A stretch of DNA of 64,000 nucleotides, from positions 1 to 64,000 of the forward strand of contig JAXBDG010000024.1 in the NCBI GenBank assembly GCA_036320915.1, read 5' to 3'. Shown here in pieces: positions 46,724 through 58,179 of the stretch (the first letter of the stretch is position 1; every line of letters starts with the position of its first letter). This DNA comes from Linnemannia elongata (taxonomy: Eukaryota > Mortierellomycota > Mortierellomycetes > Mortierellales > Mortierellaceae). The translations under genes were made by a program, and so were the position numbers. The notes beneath the pieces were generated by a model. The model was not told the origin of the DNA, ran no database searches, and was given only the letters and a program-made list of their open reading frames with translations.

Positions 46724-49388
46724 TTGCCACTCAAGAAAATTAGATAAACTAAGGGAGCACTTCTTCCTCTTCGCTTCTTCTTCAATGTGTCGCTCCTTGT
46801 CTGCTCGGCGAAGGGTTCAATAGCTTCTGCTTCAACCAACCAACAGTCCAACTGACTAAGTCTCTCCACTCCTTCTCTCACTCGCTCGCCTGCTTTTCAT
46901 TCCATTCCATCAATGCACACGCGCATGTCTTTCGTCAAAAAACAGGATTCGGCCATGCAACGAGAGTTAACCAGATCATCACAGAGCTCCTCAAGGCAAC
47001 AACAGTCGACCCACCTATAAGTTCAAAAACATCAGTAGCAACAACAGCAGCAGCAGCAGTAACACCAAAGACAACTTACACAAGGATAGCAATATCAGCG
47101 ACAATGAACGAAACCGTGTCCGCAACCACGACCGTGGCAACAAAGTCGCGACACAAGATCTACATCGTGTCGGATGCACCTCAGTTCATCTTCCAGGATG
47201 TGATCGATCTAGGGGCCGAATATCGCAACGCCAGAGTCGATGCAGGAGTCGTTCAACCGTTGGTAACAATGCACATAGATGGGTTTTATATCTTAATATA
47301 ATCCCTTGGTTGTATGATCTCGGCATTCTAATATGGATGGGATGATCGTCGACCCTTACCTCCTTTCTTGCATATTTTTTTCTTTCGACAATAGGCATAC
47401 TCAGTAGATCGCCAGAAAACGATTGAGGGGGTCAAGTCGTTCTTAGCGAGAAGAGACGATATGATTAAGTTTGAGGTCAATTGGCTAAAGCAGGTCGGCG
47501 CCCACTGCGTCCTTGCCGATGCACCGTTCCTGCCGTGGTAATCATGACCTCAGAGAAGGATAAGGATTTATTAGCTATTAGGGCACAGACCCGGCTGGGA
47601 CTAAAAAGGACTTGCTAACTTCGTCATTTCTATATATTTAAAAATAGCGCTGCAGCTAACGCGATAGGGATCCCAGCATGCCTCATCACCAATTTCACGT
47701 TCGATGAGGTCTACCGGTATCTGAGAGAGGGCGACCCACTGGACAAGGACGTGATTGCCTGTGCGGATGCAGCTCTAGAAGACTACAAGAAGGCAACGCT
47801 CCTGTTGCGGTTACCAGGATCAATCGATATTCCATCCTTTGAGGACGAGATCAAATTCTTGGAGGCCGATCGCTCCCACCACCTTCACAGGGACACATTT
47901 CTCGTACCAACACAGCTCAATGCCACCACCGAAAGAAATGAAATGTCGAACGGCACACTTCCTCTATCTGCGAATATCAACAGCAAGGGCGGCAACGGTA
48001 GAAGCATTACACAACGTCTGCAATCGTTTGGTGCAGAGGAAGAAACAATGAGCCATGGACGGAACACGCTTATGGAGGAAGATATAGACATAGAACCACC
48101 CAGCCCACATCGTGTCGACATTCACATCCTACCATCCAGTTCACTCACGCCAGCCCGGAGTCGGCAGCAGCTTTCGATCGACACTGCATTCGCAAAACCA
48201 AAGAGCCTAGCGCGGATAGCGATCGATGTCCCCATGGTAGTCCGCAAAGCGATTAATACTCGCGACGATGTGTTGAGGGCGCTCGGGGTGGACGAAGACA
48301 CGATCAGGACCAAGAAAATGGTCTTGGTCTCATTTGGTGGTCAGCGGTTGAAGCAAGGGTGGGGAAACCCGTTGCCGGACGGCTGGATTGGCGTGATCTG
48401 CGGTTTACCGGTCTCACATGAGCTACCTGCTGGATTCTATCGAAGTCCGCATGGAGTCTATGTACCTGACCTGACTCACGCTGCCGACATTGTCATTGGA
48501 AAACTGGTATGTTTTTATTCTTTATTTTTTTTTATTTGGCTTTTATGCCAACTACTATTTATATCGACACCATCTTTATTGTTAAATGTTTAGGGGTATG
48601 GGACGTGCTCAGAGTGCATAGCGCACGATACGGCGCTGATATACGTTTCTCGACCACAGTTCATTGAGGAGCATGGCTTAATCAGGATGATGATCAAGCA
48701 TGGACTGCCTGTAGAGATGACTGCCGAAGAGTTTGAAACAGGGTTATGGCAGAGATCGATCCTGGAGGCGGACCGGCTGACGCAGGAGGAAAAGGCAGGA
48801 CGCAAACAGTTCATGGAGGAGCGTGCAGCCACAGCAGCTGCACTTACGAGCGGATGCGGTAGTCGTCTTGGAGAGAGCTGCAGTGGTGGCAAGGATAACG
48901 GAGTGCTAGGGTCTACAGCGCCTAGAGAAGGACCATTGATTCGTCCGAAGCGATCATCAAGCTTTAATACTCATCAGTTCCGAGCTTCCAAGGCTCGGTC
49001 GCTGGCCGAGTCTGTGAACATGGCAGAACTGGCGCGCGGAGGACCCATCTCTCCGCATGGCGAGGATGAAGACAACCCACCATTGTTATCACCTGCTCGA
49101 TCTCGACGGTCTGTCTCGATTTCCACATTGTCGTCTGCGACCCTGCCGTCCAAGAACCATTCGAGTTACGTCAAAGAGTCGGAGATGATGGAAGAGTTGG
49201 GACGCTTGGAGGTCAGTGACGGTGACGATTATGATGACCGTGATGGCTGTGTTCAAGGAATTGGTGGTGGGGTGTCGTCTGGGAGTGGGTGGTTTGAGCG
49301 AAGGATACCGCATAACGGTGGTGAGGTCTGTGCGCGACTTGTGGAGGAGTACATGCAACAATGGGATAAATACTCTTCCGCAGTGTAG
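46637..49388 (+). CDS. L-arabinokinase-like GT-B glycosyltransferase-domain protein
   Basis: Exons 46,637-46,682; 46,946-47,262; 47,395-47,537; 47,648-48,506; 48,594-49,388; 719 residues. The start FCYYVSGHGFGHATRV is the hallmark of the glycosyltransferase-like N-terminal domain of plant L-arabinokinase and related MurG-like proteins. Further family blocks are IYIVSDAPQFIF, VNWLKQVGAHCVLADAPFLPC, AIGIPACLITNFTFDEVY, VLVSFGGQRL, and ADIVIGKLGYGTCSE with ALIYVSRPQF. The sugar-kinase (GHMP) half of arabinokinase is missing; the C-terminal 200 residues are Ser-rich and disordered. Function is therefore unknown, perhaps a soluble UDP-sugar-using transferase. Ala- and Thr-rich inserts occur in exon 2. 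Intron 1 contains a T31 tract. Confidence 0.78.
46687..46717 (+). repeat. Poly(T) tract, 31 bp, in intron 1
   Basis: Starts 4 bp after the GT donor of intron 1 of the arabinokinase-like gene. Confidence 0.95.
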
Positions 49389-49500
49389 CAATGTTGGCGT
49401 TCAGCTGGTAGATTTTGATAGCAATAATTTATTTCATTAGTCTTCTGTAAAATTGTAAGGAATGACCTTGTCATTTTTCGAGCATACAGAAACATATCCT

Positions 49501-50200
49501 TTAAAAATCCTCTGTGGCATGTCTGTGGCCAAGGCTGAGAAACAATTCTGGAGCATTCAGCTGAGTACAGAGCCAGTTGAATGCCTCATAGAGCCCTTCT
49601 CCAGTGATCCCGCTGACGCCTGGAATCCGCCAGGGGTTTCCGGCATCGTGACCAATCTTTGGCAAACTAAAAGAGTTCATGAGTTCTGCGATAGACATGC
49701 CGACCTGGAGATCTGGTTTGGTAGTGAGGGTCAAGATGTTATGGCCGTTCATATCTCTCGGCCAAGTTGTTTTCGTTTCTGTCGACCAAGGTTGAGTATA
49801 TGACAAAGATGGTAGCTGCGGATTCTGATATGCGGTGTGGCTAGTCCCTGCGGAAGTGGCGCCCGGTGAAGCGGACTTTGAGGATAGAGAATGCTCGTAG
49901 GAGGGTGCGGTTTGAGATTGGCGGTGGTACAGGAGTAAGAGTGAGAGTAGGATCGGCCGGAGAAGGCGAAGAAGGAGGATGAGGAGGATAACGATAGGAA
50001 GAGAGGGAAGGGTAGTGGAGGATCTCGGTCGTTAGGTTGGATGTGTGGTAGGAGGAGTTGGCCGCCTTTTCGTGGCCGTGCACCAAGCGATGGATGATGG
50101 TTGTTTTCCCTGTGTCGCAGCAACTGAGGAAGGATATTGAGGTTGGATCTGGTGGAGGAGAAGGGAGGGGAGACTGTGCGGCGGAATGTGCGTTGATAGC
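49501..50200 (-). pseudogene. Decayed ARF/ARL-family small GTPase
   Basis: Read 3' to 5' on this strand, pieces of an ARF fold occur in order: a myristoylation-type start MGASLST near 50,200; a P-loop CCDTGKTTIIHRL near 50,115; a switch II-like FTGRHFRRD near 49,860; ATIFVIYSTLVDRNE near 49,800; LTLTTKPDL (in place of NKxDL) near 49,740; and GITGEGLYEAFNWLCTQL near 49,600. They do not share one frame: there is a frame change between start and P-loop, an in-frame TAG right after FRRD, and a one-base shift after LAERYE. Introns could explain the first two but not the last. A Pro/Ser-rich insert sits at switch I. Probably a pseudogene; a divergent spliced gene is the alternative. Confidence 0.45.
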
Positions 50201-50378
50201 GATGCCCCCATGGTGTCTGCGTGTCTTTGGTAATGGGTGAAGAGAGAGATGAAGAAGAAAGGGTGGAAGTCGAGCTGGGGACGATGAGTCGAGTTAGCTT
50301 TCCTCAGGCGAGAGCGGCGCAATGGTTTAACATGTCTCCTTTCTTCATTTGCATAAGTTTAATTTCACTCGTTTTTTA

Positions 50379-52583
50379 TTAGAACCAGCGGGCTTGGTTT
50401 TCAGACAGGACACGAGATGTCGCCTTGAGTGGGCGACCCATAGAACTAACAGGTCGACCCCGCTTGGAAGAAGTCCATAGCGTCCGAGTGCACGACGATA
50501 AAGTCGTCCGATCTTGCTGCACTGTGTCAAGAGCCGTATGCTTTGTAACACAGTCAAAGACGTCACAGAGGACAGACTTAAGAGCCGTGAACTTTCTAAA
50601 AGCGCTCTTCTCATCGGCATGCCACATATCCCAAGTATCCTCGTCTGTATAGGATGGATCCCATTTTGCGATGCGTGGCATGTCGAACGTGGGCGGAAAT
50701 GTGATATTTTGGGATAAGTGGTTCCGGAGATAGTTTATCGAGTTCTGTTCGTCCTCAGTGAGGTAAGGTGTTCCCGTGATGACACAATCGAGCTTTTGGA
50801 GATTCCTGCAGACCCAGGGCGTATCGAGGACGTCCGTGTATGGAATTTGAAGACCTGGGCCGACACAGCTCTTGAGGTTGGTGCAGCTGGTGAGAAGATG
50901 GCCAAGTTGAGAGGTATGTTGGGATTTCGTCGTGAATTCCAATATCTCAATTTGGGCGCAGTGTTCGACAATGATCGCCAAGGTCTCAGAGTAGACGGTG
51001 TAAAGGTTGGCTTCCGTCAGATTTGGGAGGATCGAGAGTAGACCGTTGAGGCTTTGAGGAGTCCTGAAAGCTGCTTTGGCGAGACGGATGGATTTGAGAG
51101 TCGGGAAGGATGGTTCAATTGCGTAGTTGACTTCTGCCTCTTCGGCGATATCATGGACTTTTTTGAGTTGGAGCTCTTGGAGGACTGGGAAGGTGCGAAG
51201 GAGGTCAAGAAGATTTCTGTAGCCACTGATGAGTTGGAGGTTGAGTCTTGTGACAGAGTTGAAGTGGATGTTGATGCTGCTGAGAATGGTTGGGGGACAG
51301 TCCCATCGGCCGACGTGGAACTCTCGTAGAGATGTTGCTTGTTCCGGTGCTGAAGTTGGTCCCGCTTTATCCCATGCGGCATTAGTCACAGCCGTACTCC
51401 CGCGTCCGACGCCATTGTTTTCAGGACTGATTTCTCTTATAGACAGCATGGCCAGATCAGGGAAGCTGGTAAATATGGCCCTCAAGTGACGAGGTTGAGT
51501 CGGTGCCACAATGTCGAGCAGTCGAAGGTTCGGCATCCTTTCAGTCCCATCACTGTTGCTTGTCACACCTCCTGTAATTTCCTTCCTTCCATCCTGAACG
51601 CCTGATCCGTGAGCTTTTGCAACGGCCTCGACCAGTGCATCGAACCCTGCAGGAGACTTGTCATAATACCAGAGCATCTTCAGATGCGGCAGCGTCGTCG
51701 GGAGGCGAACCAAAAAATCCGTCGTCCTTTCAACACCGATTCGAACCGCCCGCAGTCGTTTATGTGACGCGAGGGTAGCCTTCAAAAACCCACCCGAAAC
51801 CATAAAGGCATTCTCGTGAGCCCCAAAGGGTCCCATATCCAGTTCCTGAAGCAGCGGGTTGTTGAGGACCAATTGCCAGCAAGACCGGGCGAGTGAGACC
51901 ATGTGGAGTTTGCTGACTTCGGCGTCGTGTTCCTGATAAAAGAGACAAGGATGGACCCCTATGAGGGTTGACTCGAGTTCTTGTTGGTTTCTGCGGAGGG
52001 TTGCTGAGAGGGCTTTGAGGTAGGGGGTTTCAGAGGAGTCTGCGCGGTCGAGGCGTTTGAGGAATGTGAGGACTGGGTCGAGGAAGGCGAGCCGAAGGAC
52101 TGTGATGCCTTCACAGGGTAGAATTTCCTTGTTGTCTCCTGCACATACGGGACTAAGCGTGATGTGGTCGATCGAGGAAGCCAACGATGGCGATTGTGCT
52201 CCTACTTGGTCCCCGATCTGTTGTCTGCGCACCCTCTGAGCAACTGACCGCGCACGCAGGCACAAGTCCACGGTATGCGGTCGTCGAATGACCAGTCTCC
52301 TGATATGATGGCCATACTTCACAAACAGATTCAGCAGCCTCTCAGGTACCCGCTCCACCAGCTGGGCGATCTGTTCCTGCGGGTGACAAAAACTCGGGAC
52401 TGGGTCTGCGACCTGTGCGAGAAGTTTTCCCCAGGGCCGCTGGGAGTCGTCTATGGTTCTCCAGAGATGAGCGATGAAGATGGAGTTCCAGAGGGTGTTG
52501 ACTTGAAGACATGCGACAAGGTCGTAGGTGTCGAGGTGCGGTGCAAGTAGATGCAGCACATCTGGAATCTGTATAATTGTCAT
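50379..52583 (-). CDS. F-box/LRR protein
   Basis: An intronless frame of 734 residues from ATG at 52,583; the frame continues 24 codons upstream (hydrophobic, not an F-box), so the internal Met is preferred. Residues 5-45 are an F-box (IPDVLHLLAPHLDTYDLVACLQVNTLWNSIF...LWRTIDDS) that would bind Skp1 in an SCF ubiquitin ligase. LFVKYGHHIRRLVI begins the substrate-recognition half. About a dozen irregular leucine-rich repeats follow (LQELDMGPFG; LRAVRIGVERT; LPHLKMLWYYD; LLDIVAPTQPRHL; LNLQLISGYRNLLDLLRTFP; LQKLDCVITG). A last segment ends KWDPSYTDEDTWDMWHADEK. Target unknown. Such genes are highly expanded in Mortierella-like fungi; another lies at the window end. Confidence 0.78.
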   Translation of the reverse strand: MTIIQIPDVLHLLAPHLDTYDLVACLQVNTLWNSIFIAHLWRTIDDSQRPWGKLLAQVADPVPSFCHPQEQIAQLVERVPERLLNLFVKYGHHIRRLVIRRPHTVDLCLRARSVAQRVRRQQIGDQVGAQSPSLASSIDHITLSPVCAGDNKEILPCEGITVLRLAFLDPVLTFLKRLDRADSSETPYLKALSATLRRNQQELESTLIGVHPCLFYQEHDAEVSKLHMVSLARSCWQLVLNNPLLQELDMGPFGAHENAFMVSGGFLKATLASHKRLRAVRIGVERTTDFLVRLPTTLPHLKMLWYYDKSPAGFDALVEAVAKAHGSGVQDGRKEITGGVTSNSDGTERMPNLRLLDIVAPTQPRHLRAIFTSFPDLAMLSIREISPENNGVGRGSTAVTNAAWDKAGPTSAPEQATSLREFHVGRWDCPPTILSSINIHFNSVTRLNLQLISGYRNLLDLLRTFPVLQELQLKKVHDIAEEAEVNYAIEPSFPTLKSIRLAKAAFRTPQSLNGLLSILPNLTEANLYTVYSETLAIIVEHCAQIEILEFTTKSQHTSQLGHLLTSCTNLKSCVGPGLQIPYTDVLDTPWVCRNLQKLDCVITGTPYLTEDEQNSINYLRNHLSQNITFPPTFDMPRIAKWDPSYTDEDTWDMWHADEKSAFRKFTALKSVLCDVFDCVTKHTALDTVQQDRTTLSSCTRTLWTSSKRGRPVSSMGRPLKATSRVLSENQARWF

Positions 52584-52910
52584 TTCCTTGCAATGGAATA
52601 AAGGAGGGTGATGAACGAGAAGGGGAGGAAGAAGAGACAGGAAGAGAAGAAACAAAACGCGAAGTCGGTCGCGATCAAAAATAAATAAATAAATAAAAAA
52701 AATGGAGATTCAAAACAATCTGCGGGGTGAGAGTTAACACTGCGTGGACATGGTTCTCTACTGCGGGGGAGGGGAGAGGGTCCGAGCAAAAGAAATGAGC
52801 ACGAAGGATGCTGCGGCTGGAGCTGATATGATAGAATGAGCCTGGGCCAACTAAACCTGTTGTTCAGGTACAATCAGTTGTTTATTACGATTATGGGCTA
52901 AATAATACTT
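52584..52910. other. Short intergenic region
   Basis: 327 bp between the F-box start and the ABCA stop; it holds an AAATAAATAAATAAA stretch near 52,680. Nothing else seen. Confidence 0.5.
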
Positions 52911-55900
52911 CTAAGCGGAAACGATGGTGGGCATGGCAAGGTCAGAGTCGCCCTCGGTGACAATCTTGACAAACACATCCTCAAGAGTCGTTTGACTCAG
53001 ACCCCAATCCTCAATTGCAGGGAACTGCCCAGGCCGAGATAACAGCGCAAAGATGGTCGACAACTGACCACGCTCCTGGTGACCATAGCCACGATGACCC
53101 GCAGAGGTATTCTGGCGCTGGTCTTGGTGCTGATTCTGTTGGTCCTGGAAGTCAAACTCAAAGGTAGTGGCATTGGTGAACTTGTCAATGCGTCTATACT
53201 GCAACCCAGCCAAGATCTGACGCTCAACGCTCTGGCAAGCCTCTTCCAGACGACCTGGCTTAGAGCTGACGTTGAGACGGAATCCGGATCCGTAGAGCTC
53301 CTTCAGGTGAAGACTAGTGCCAATACATCTCAACCGTCCGCTGGTCATAATCGCGATCCTGTCCGAAAGAATATCAGCTTCCTCCATCGAATGAGTAGTC
53401 AAGACAAGAGTACGGCCGACTTTGACACGGTTAACAATGTCCCAAATCACACGACGGACGTGAGGGTCCAGACCGGTCGAGGGCTCATCCAGGAAGATGA
53501 CGCGGTTGTCTCCCAACAGCGCAATGGCGATCGAAACACGACGTTTCTCACCACCACTCAGGCCCTTGACCTGGCGATCACGGAACTTTGTCAAAGAGAC
53601 GGAAGCGACGGCATACTCGACGGCCTGCTTCTCAAGGCTTGGGGGGATACCACGGAGACGAGCATAGAACAGTAGGTGGTCGGCAACAGTAAGATCACCC
53701 CAAAGGATATCGTGCTGGGGGCAAACACCGATACGGGCATGGACGGTCGACATGTCAGTACGAATGTTGGCACCGGCAACATGGGCAGTTCCAGAGGTGG
53801 GGCTGTAAAGACCCGTCAAGAGATGGATCATGGTCGACTTTCCAGCACCGTTGGGACCCAAAAGACCGAGGACAGTGTTGGTCTCGACACCAAAGGACAT
53901 GCCCTTCAAAGCAGCCTCGACCTTGCCACGGTAGCAGTGGTAGAGATTGTTGATGATCAGAGGGGTGTTGGCGGGGTCGTACTTTGTCTGCACACGCTCG
54001 CGCTCAGTATAGACATCAGCATCGCCTCCCTCCAAAACATCGTCGTAGTGAGAGGGTGAGTTGTGGTGAGCAGCCAGGCGGGATTCGGGGTCGGCAGAGG
54101 CGTTGTTCTTCTTGAAGAAGGACGAAATTGGGAAATGCCAGGGCTTCTGAACGCCGTACTCTGAAGGAGCAACCGCATCAATATAGCTAACATGGATGGG
54201 ATGGTGGAACTACATGTTAGAATAGTATATCGATAAAGGCAGATGGAATAAAAGCCTCTCCCGAAGTCGATTTAGAAAACAAAGGGGTGACTTACAAGGT
54301 CAAGAGGAGTGCAAGGAAACTCTCGGCAACCAGGATTATGACACAGAAGAACAAATTCTTGCCAGACGCAAAATCTGCCCAGACCAAAGGGACCATGCCG
54401 TTGGTTCTACTAGCATGAGCAATCCCCTCGCTCAAGATGTAAAAGAAGGCAAAGTTGGGGTGAATGAACCAAGCAGTGGGGATGCCGCTCTGGAAGATCG
54501 TATCGGCAACGGCGCCCATGATACAGGAAATGGCGACAAAGAAGTAGACGACCAGGGTGGCACGACGAGTCCTTGAGAAGAGCGAACCGATGAGGAACGA
54601 AAGGGTAGTCTGGACGTGAGCCCAAAGGATAAGGACGACGAGGATGATAATGGGGTTGGTGCGGAGGATGACTTGGGACGAGATAGCGGCGCAGGCCAAG
54701 CAGAAAAAAAGCGAGAGGATCAGTTGCATCGTCAGGAATTCGACATAGTGGGCAATGTAGTACGACGAGCTCTTAAGTCCGTTCTATGAATGAGGGGATA
54801 GGATTTAAGATGATTGATTAGAAAACATATATATAAGACAGTTGGGAGGCAAACTAAATAGCACAAGATGAGTCAAATTGAGCATACCATGGCCATCATC
54901 ATACGGTGGCGGTCCTCCTTCTCCTGGACAAGAATAGAGACAAAGGTAGGCATCAAAAAGCAGAGGGCAAAGGGGAACAGGCGGAGTGAGAGCTGGTTCA
55001 AGAAGTTGCCGTTCAAGATGGAATCATCCCACTCGAAGGGAAGAGTACGGATACCCTGGGAGATGGAGTACTTTCCGGAAAACTTTGTCTTGACAATCGA
55101 GTTTGTCAGCTGGGTGATGGTGATCATCTGGCGAAGACCCGAGGGGGCAGAGAGGTAGTTCTGATTCTCCGAGGGGCCTTGTCCAAACTGCATGGTGGCC
55201 TTCAACTTGCCCGAGGCAGTATCGACGGCATCAAAGTGAAGGGCGCCAAAGGGCATGTTTTTATAGTCCATGTACCCGTCCTTGCCGGCCAAATTCTTGA
55301 CCATTTCAGTAATGATCTCGTTCGCGGTGGCCTGGTCCTTGAGAGTTGTGAACACTTGAGGAGTGAAGAGCTTGAAAGGTTTGTCCGGGGCGTTGGGGTC
55401 ACTTTTGTTTTGGTGGTAGATCTGAGAGGTGGCAAAGCGGATGGGGATAGAGCCCAAGAGTCCTGATCCAGCGTTGTTGTTGGGTCCTGTAGTGGTGTTG
55501 ACAGAGTAGATGATGCTGGCATTGGTTGGGGGCCAGACCTGAGACTCGAACTTGGCCGTCAGCTTGGGCGGGGAACCGACGGCCAGGGCCACCTGCGCGT
55601 TGGCAGTGGTGATGTAGAGAGTTTGGTTGACGTTTTTGAAGTCGAAAAAGGCGATAGAGCCCTGGCCGTAGCCCTGGCTGTCACTCTTCTTGTACCATGC
55701 CTCCCTAGTCTCGGGTAGGTCGAACCATCCGTTCACTGGCGAAGGAGTATAGAAACTATAGTGAAGAATTGAAGACGTTGGTGAAAGTTAGTTTTTGGGG
55801 AATAAAGTAAAATGGAAAGACATTTTTGGCGCAGTATAGATCTTACCTGTCGGGTTGAGCAGCTCCAGCAACAGTGGTGTTCTCGTAGGGAGCCTTCCTT

Positions 55901-56484
55901 GGGAAAGATTCTCCGAACCAACGAACACAAGGGAGAGAATCGCCGTAGCGAGATCTCCACAGGCTGGAAGGGTACCACGATGCAGGGACCCTCTTGCTAC
56001 CATTAGGGCCAGCGGGAATTCTATTAAGTTCAAACCACCTGCTCGTCGTAGGATCGACGTCGTTGACACAGAAGGCTGCAATCTTGGACTGTTTGCTAGG
56101 ACTTTCACCACCGATAAGGGAGAAGACCAGGCAGAGGACAACCAACAAGACAGGCCAGATGACAAGACAGCAGATGTTGGAGGTGCGCTGACGGCTGTGG
56201 TAGGAGAGTGCACGACGGGCCAAGGCACGGAACTGGTAGCGGGCCGTCGGGGTCACGTTCGAGAAATCGACTGCTGGAGGGAGAGGGTCGTGTTCATGAA
56301 GGTGGGGGTCACTATTGTTGTTGAACTTGGGGTCGTTGAGGTGCTCCATGGGGATGTGTGCATGATGATCGCCTGGGTGGGCGTAAACGAGGGCATTTGA
56401 GGAAGAGTTGTCGGAGAGACGGTTGTGAGGGTTGTGGGGATCACCTGTTGGGGCAGGAACGCTCTTTTTTGACTTTTTGAACAT
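52911..56484 (-). CDS. ABC transporter, subfamily A, half-size
   Basis: Exons 56,484-55,847; 55,755-54,888; 54,783-54,296; 54,186-52,911; 1,089 residues. The start is MFKKSKKS; an upstream stretch in frame is pyrimidine-rich leader. A cytosolic His/Asn-rich N-terminus (to about 95) is followed by one span (IWPVLLVVLCLVFSLIG), a long lumenal loop, and five or six spans (FALCFLMPTFVSILV; LILSLFFCLACAAISS; YFFVAISCIMGAV; FFCVIILVAESFLALL). After the ABCA-typical FYIDAVAPSEYGVQKPWHFP comes one NBD: Walker A GPNGAGKST, Q-loop VCPQHDILW, signature LSGGEKRR, Walker B VIFLDEPSTGLDP, and TTHSMEEAD. One TMD/NBD set means it must dimerise. ABCA proteins move lipids; substrate unknown. Exon 4 uses the second available AG. 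Confidence 0.9.
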
Positions 56485-57454
56485 TTTGTGTAGTCTATGG
56501 GAGGAGGGAGGGTATAGGGTATATTTATATATTTGGGTAGGAGGGTCGGTATTAGTGAGGGGATACGAGTATAGGATGAGGATGGGATGGGATGGAGAGT
56601 ATCTTAAAAGGGGGAGGAGTGGGTGGAGGATAGAAGGAAGGTTGTTATTAGTCCTCACGTAGGAGGAAAGAAAGGTTGAGATGGGTGGAGTAGAGTAGAG
56701 AAGAGTGAAGTAGGAAGACAAGAAAAGAAGGCAAGAGGGCCGTTTTATAGAAGGGTGAGCAATGAGAAGGAAGTGTGGAGGCAAGAGGAGAGCCTGAATC
56801 AATAAATCATTCAATAATGTTTGTGGCTGTATCATTTTCTACAATTGATCGTACCTGAAAGGGAGTGATGATTGATTGTGTCAGTGGGTGATGGTGCCTG
56901 AGGTGCCTAAAACGCCCACTGCTGAAGCCAATGCAAATTTGAGTTTGGTCGACGATTGAAAACGCTTTGAAACCCAAAACAGCCGCTGCCCGGTGTCTGA
57001 CTGTTGCACAGTACATTCGAGAGCGAGAGAGATTGAAAGAGAACCTTCTTTCTTTTTTCATCAGCAAAAGTGGAATACAAAATGCAGGGCCACAGCCGAT
57101 CCCTGGGAATTCAAAAATGAAAAGAGAAGAATAACGTCTTCCAATCTTCCATGACCCATACGATCCACCATCATCACTCACTCTATCACCTCACACTCAT
57201 ACATATTCAAACTCCCACCCAGCGTCCATTTCATCATATGGCTTGGCATGCCATGGATGGAAAGCAACAAAGTCCACAAGCCTCTTCGTCTGTCCTTCAA
57301 TGCCAGTGTTACCTCCACGGATGTGGGGACTGTTGTTGTTGTTGCTGCTGTTGTCGTCGTTATTGTTGTTGTTCATCCCGGAAATATCAAAGAAAAAGCC
57401 GTAAACAGGGAATAGAGGTCTTTTGTCTCACAAAAACCATCGTCTCGGTCATGG

Positions 57455-57486
<32 letters not shown>

Positions 57487-58179
57487 TCCTTGTCGACTCT
57501 TATTTCTCATCCTTCCCTCTTTGTTCGTCTTTCCATCCCGCCGAAGAATCAGAGGGATGCTTATATTTTCTATCTGCCAGATTGCTGTTGCAGAGGGATA
57601 GAAAAATATGTGATGTCAAGTTAACAGGCAACAATTACAACGAGTGGTTGAATGTACCATACATAGTACATCTACCTAGATACCTGTGAATTGGATGTGA
57701 ATGACTAAATGGAAATAGACTATGTGAACTGTGGATGTTGTCAGACAACGTTTTGCTCGTCGGACTTTCGTTTGTCGCTCTCAGTAGTTTCTTTTTTTGC
57801 CTCTTCCCCTCGTCAAACACAACTTTTTTCTCTTGGCAATTGCCAAGAAAAACACGTTTCCTTGGTATTCCTGCCTGAGCCCAGTTCAAAAAAATCGAAG
57901 CCTCCCTAGTCTCGTATATCCACTTTTGTCATCTATCTCGCTCGTTGTTGCTCATGGTTCGCCAACAGCAAAAACAAAATGCTAAGGATATCTCTTCTGC
58001 CTTTTTTTACTACTGTCATGACTCGACGGATCATTAGGGTTTCATGGAAGCAAACAGGTACGAATACATGGAAGAAAAAAAAAAGCATCAACGTTGGTTT
58101 GGGGTATTGGAGGCTCAGGCTGTTTACTGAGGAGTAGAAAGCTAGCATTCAAGACATAGGAGAAAAAGGACACATCATT
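56485..58179. other. Intergenic region
   Basis: 1.7 kb without a supported gene. A TGT-type microsatellite lies at 57,330-57,375, an A28 tract at 57,455-57,482, and an 18-bp perfect palindrome (TCTTGGCAATTGCCAAGA) at 57,831-57,848. A run of Cys codons in one frame is a microsatellite artefact. Confidence 0.55.
57455..57482 (+). repeat. Poly(A) tract, 28 bp
   Basis: Uninterrupted A28 in intergenic DNA. Confidence 0.95.

Noticed and set aside
57151..57624. ORF with a run of Cys codons and Lys tail
   Set aside because: Produced by a TGT microsatellite and the A28 tract; composition is not protein-like.
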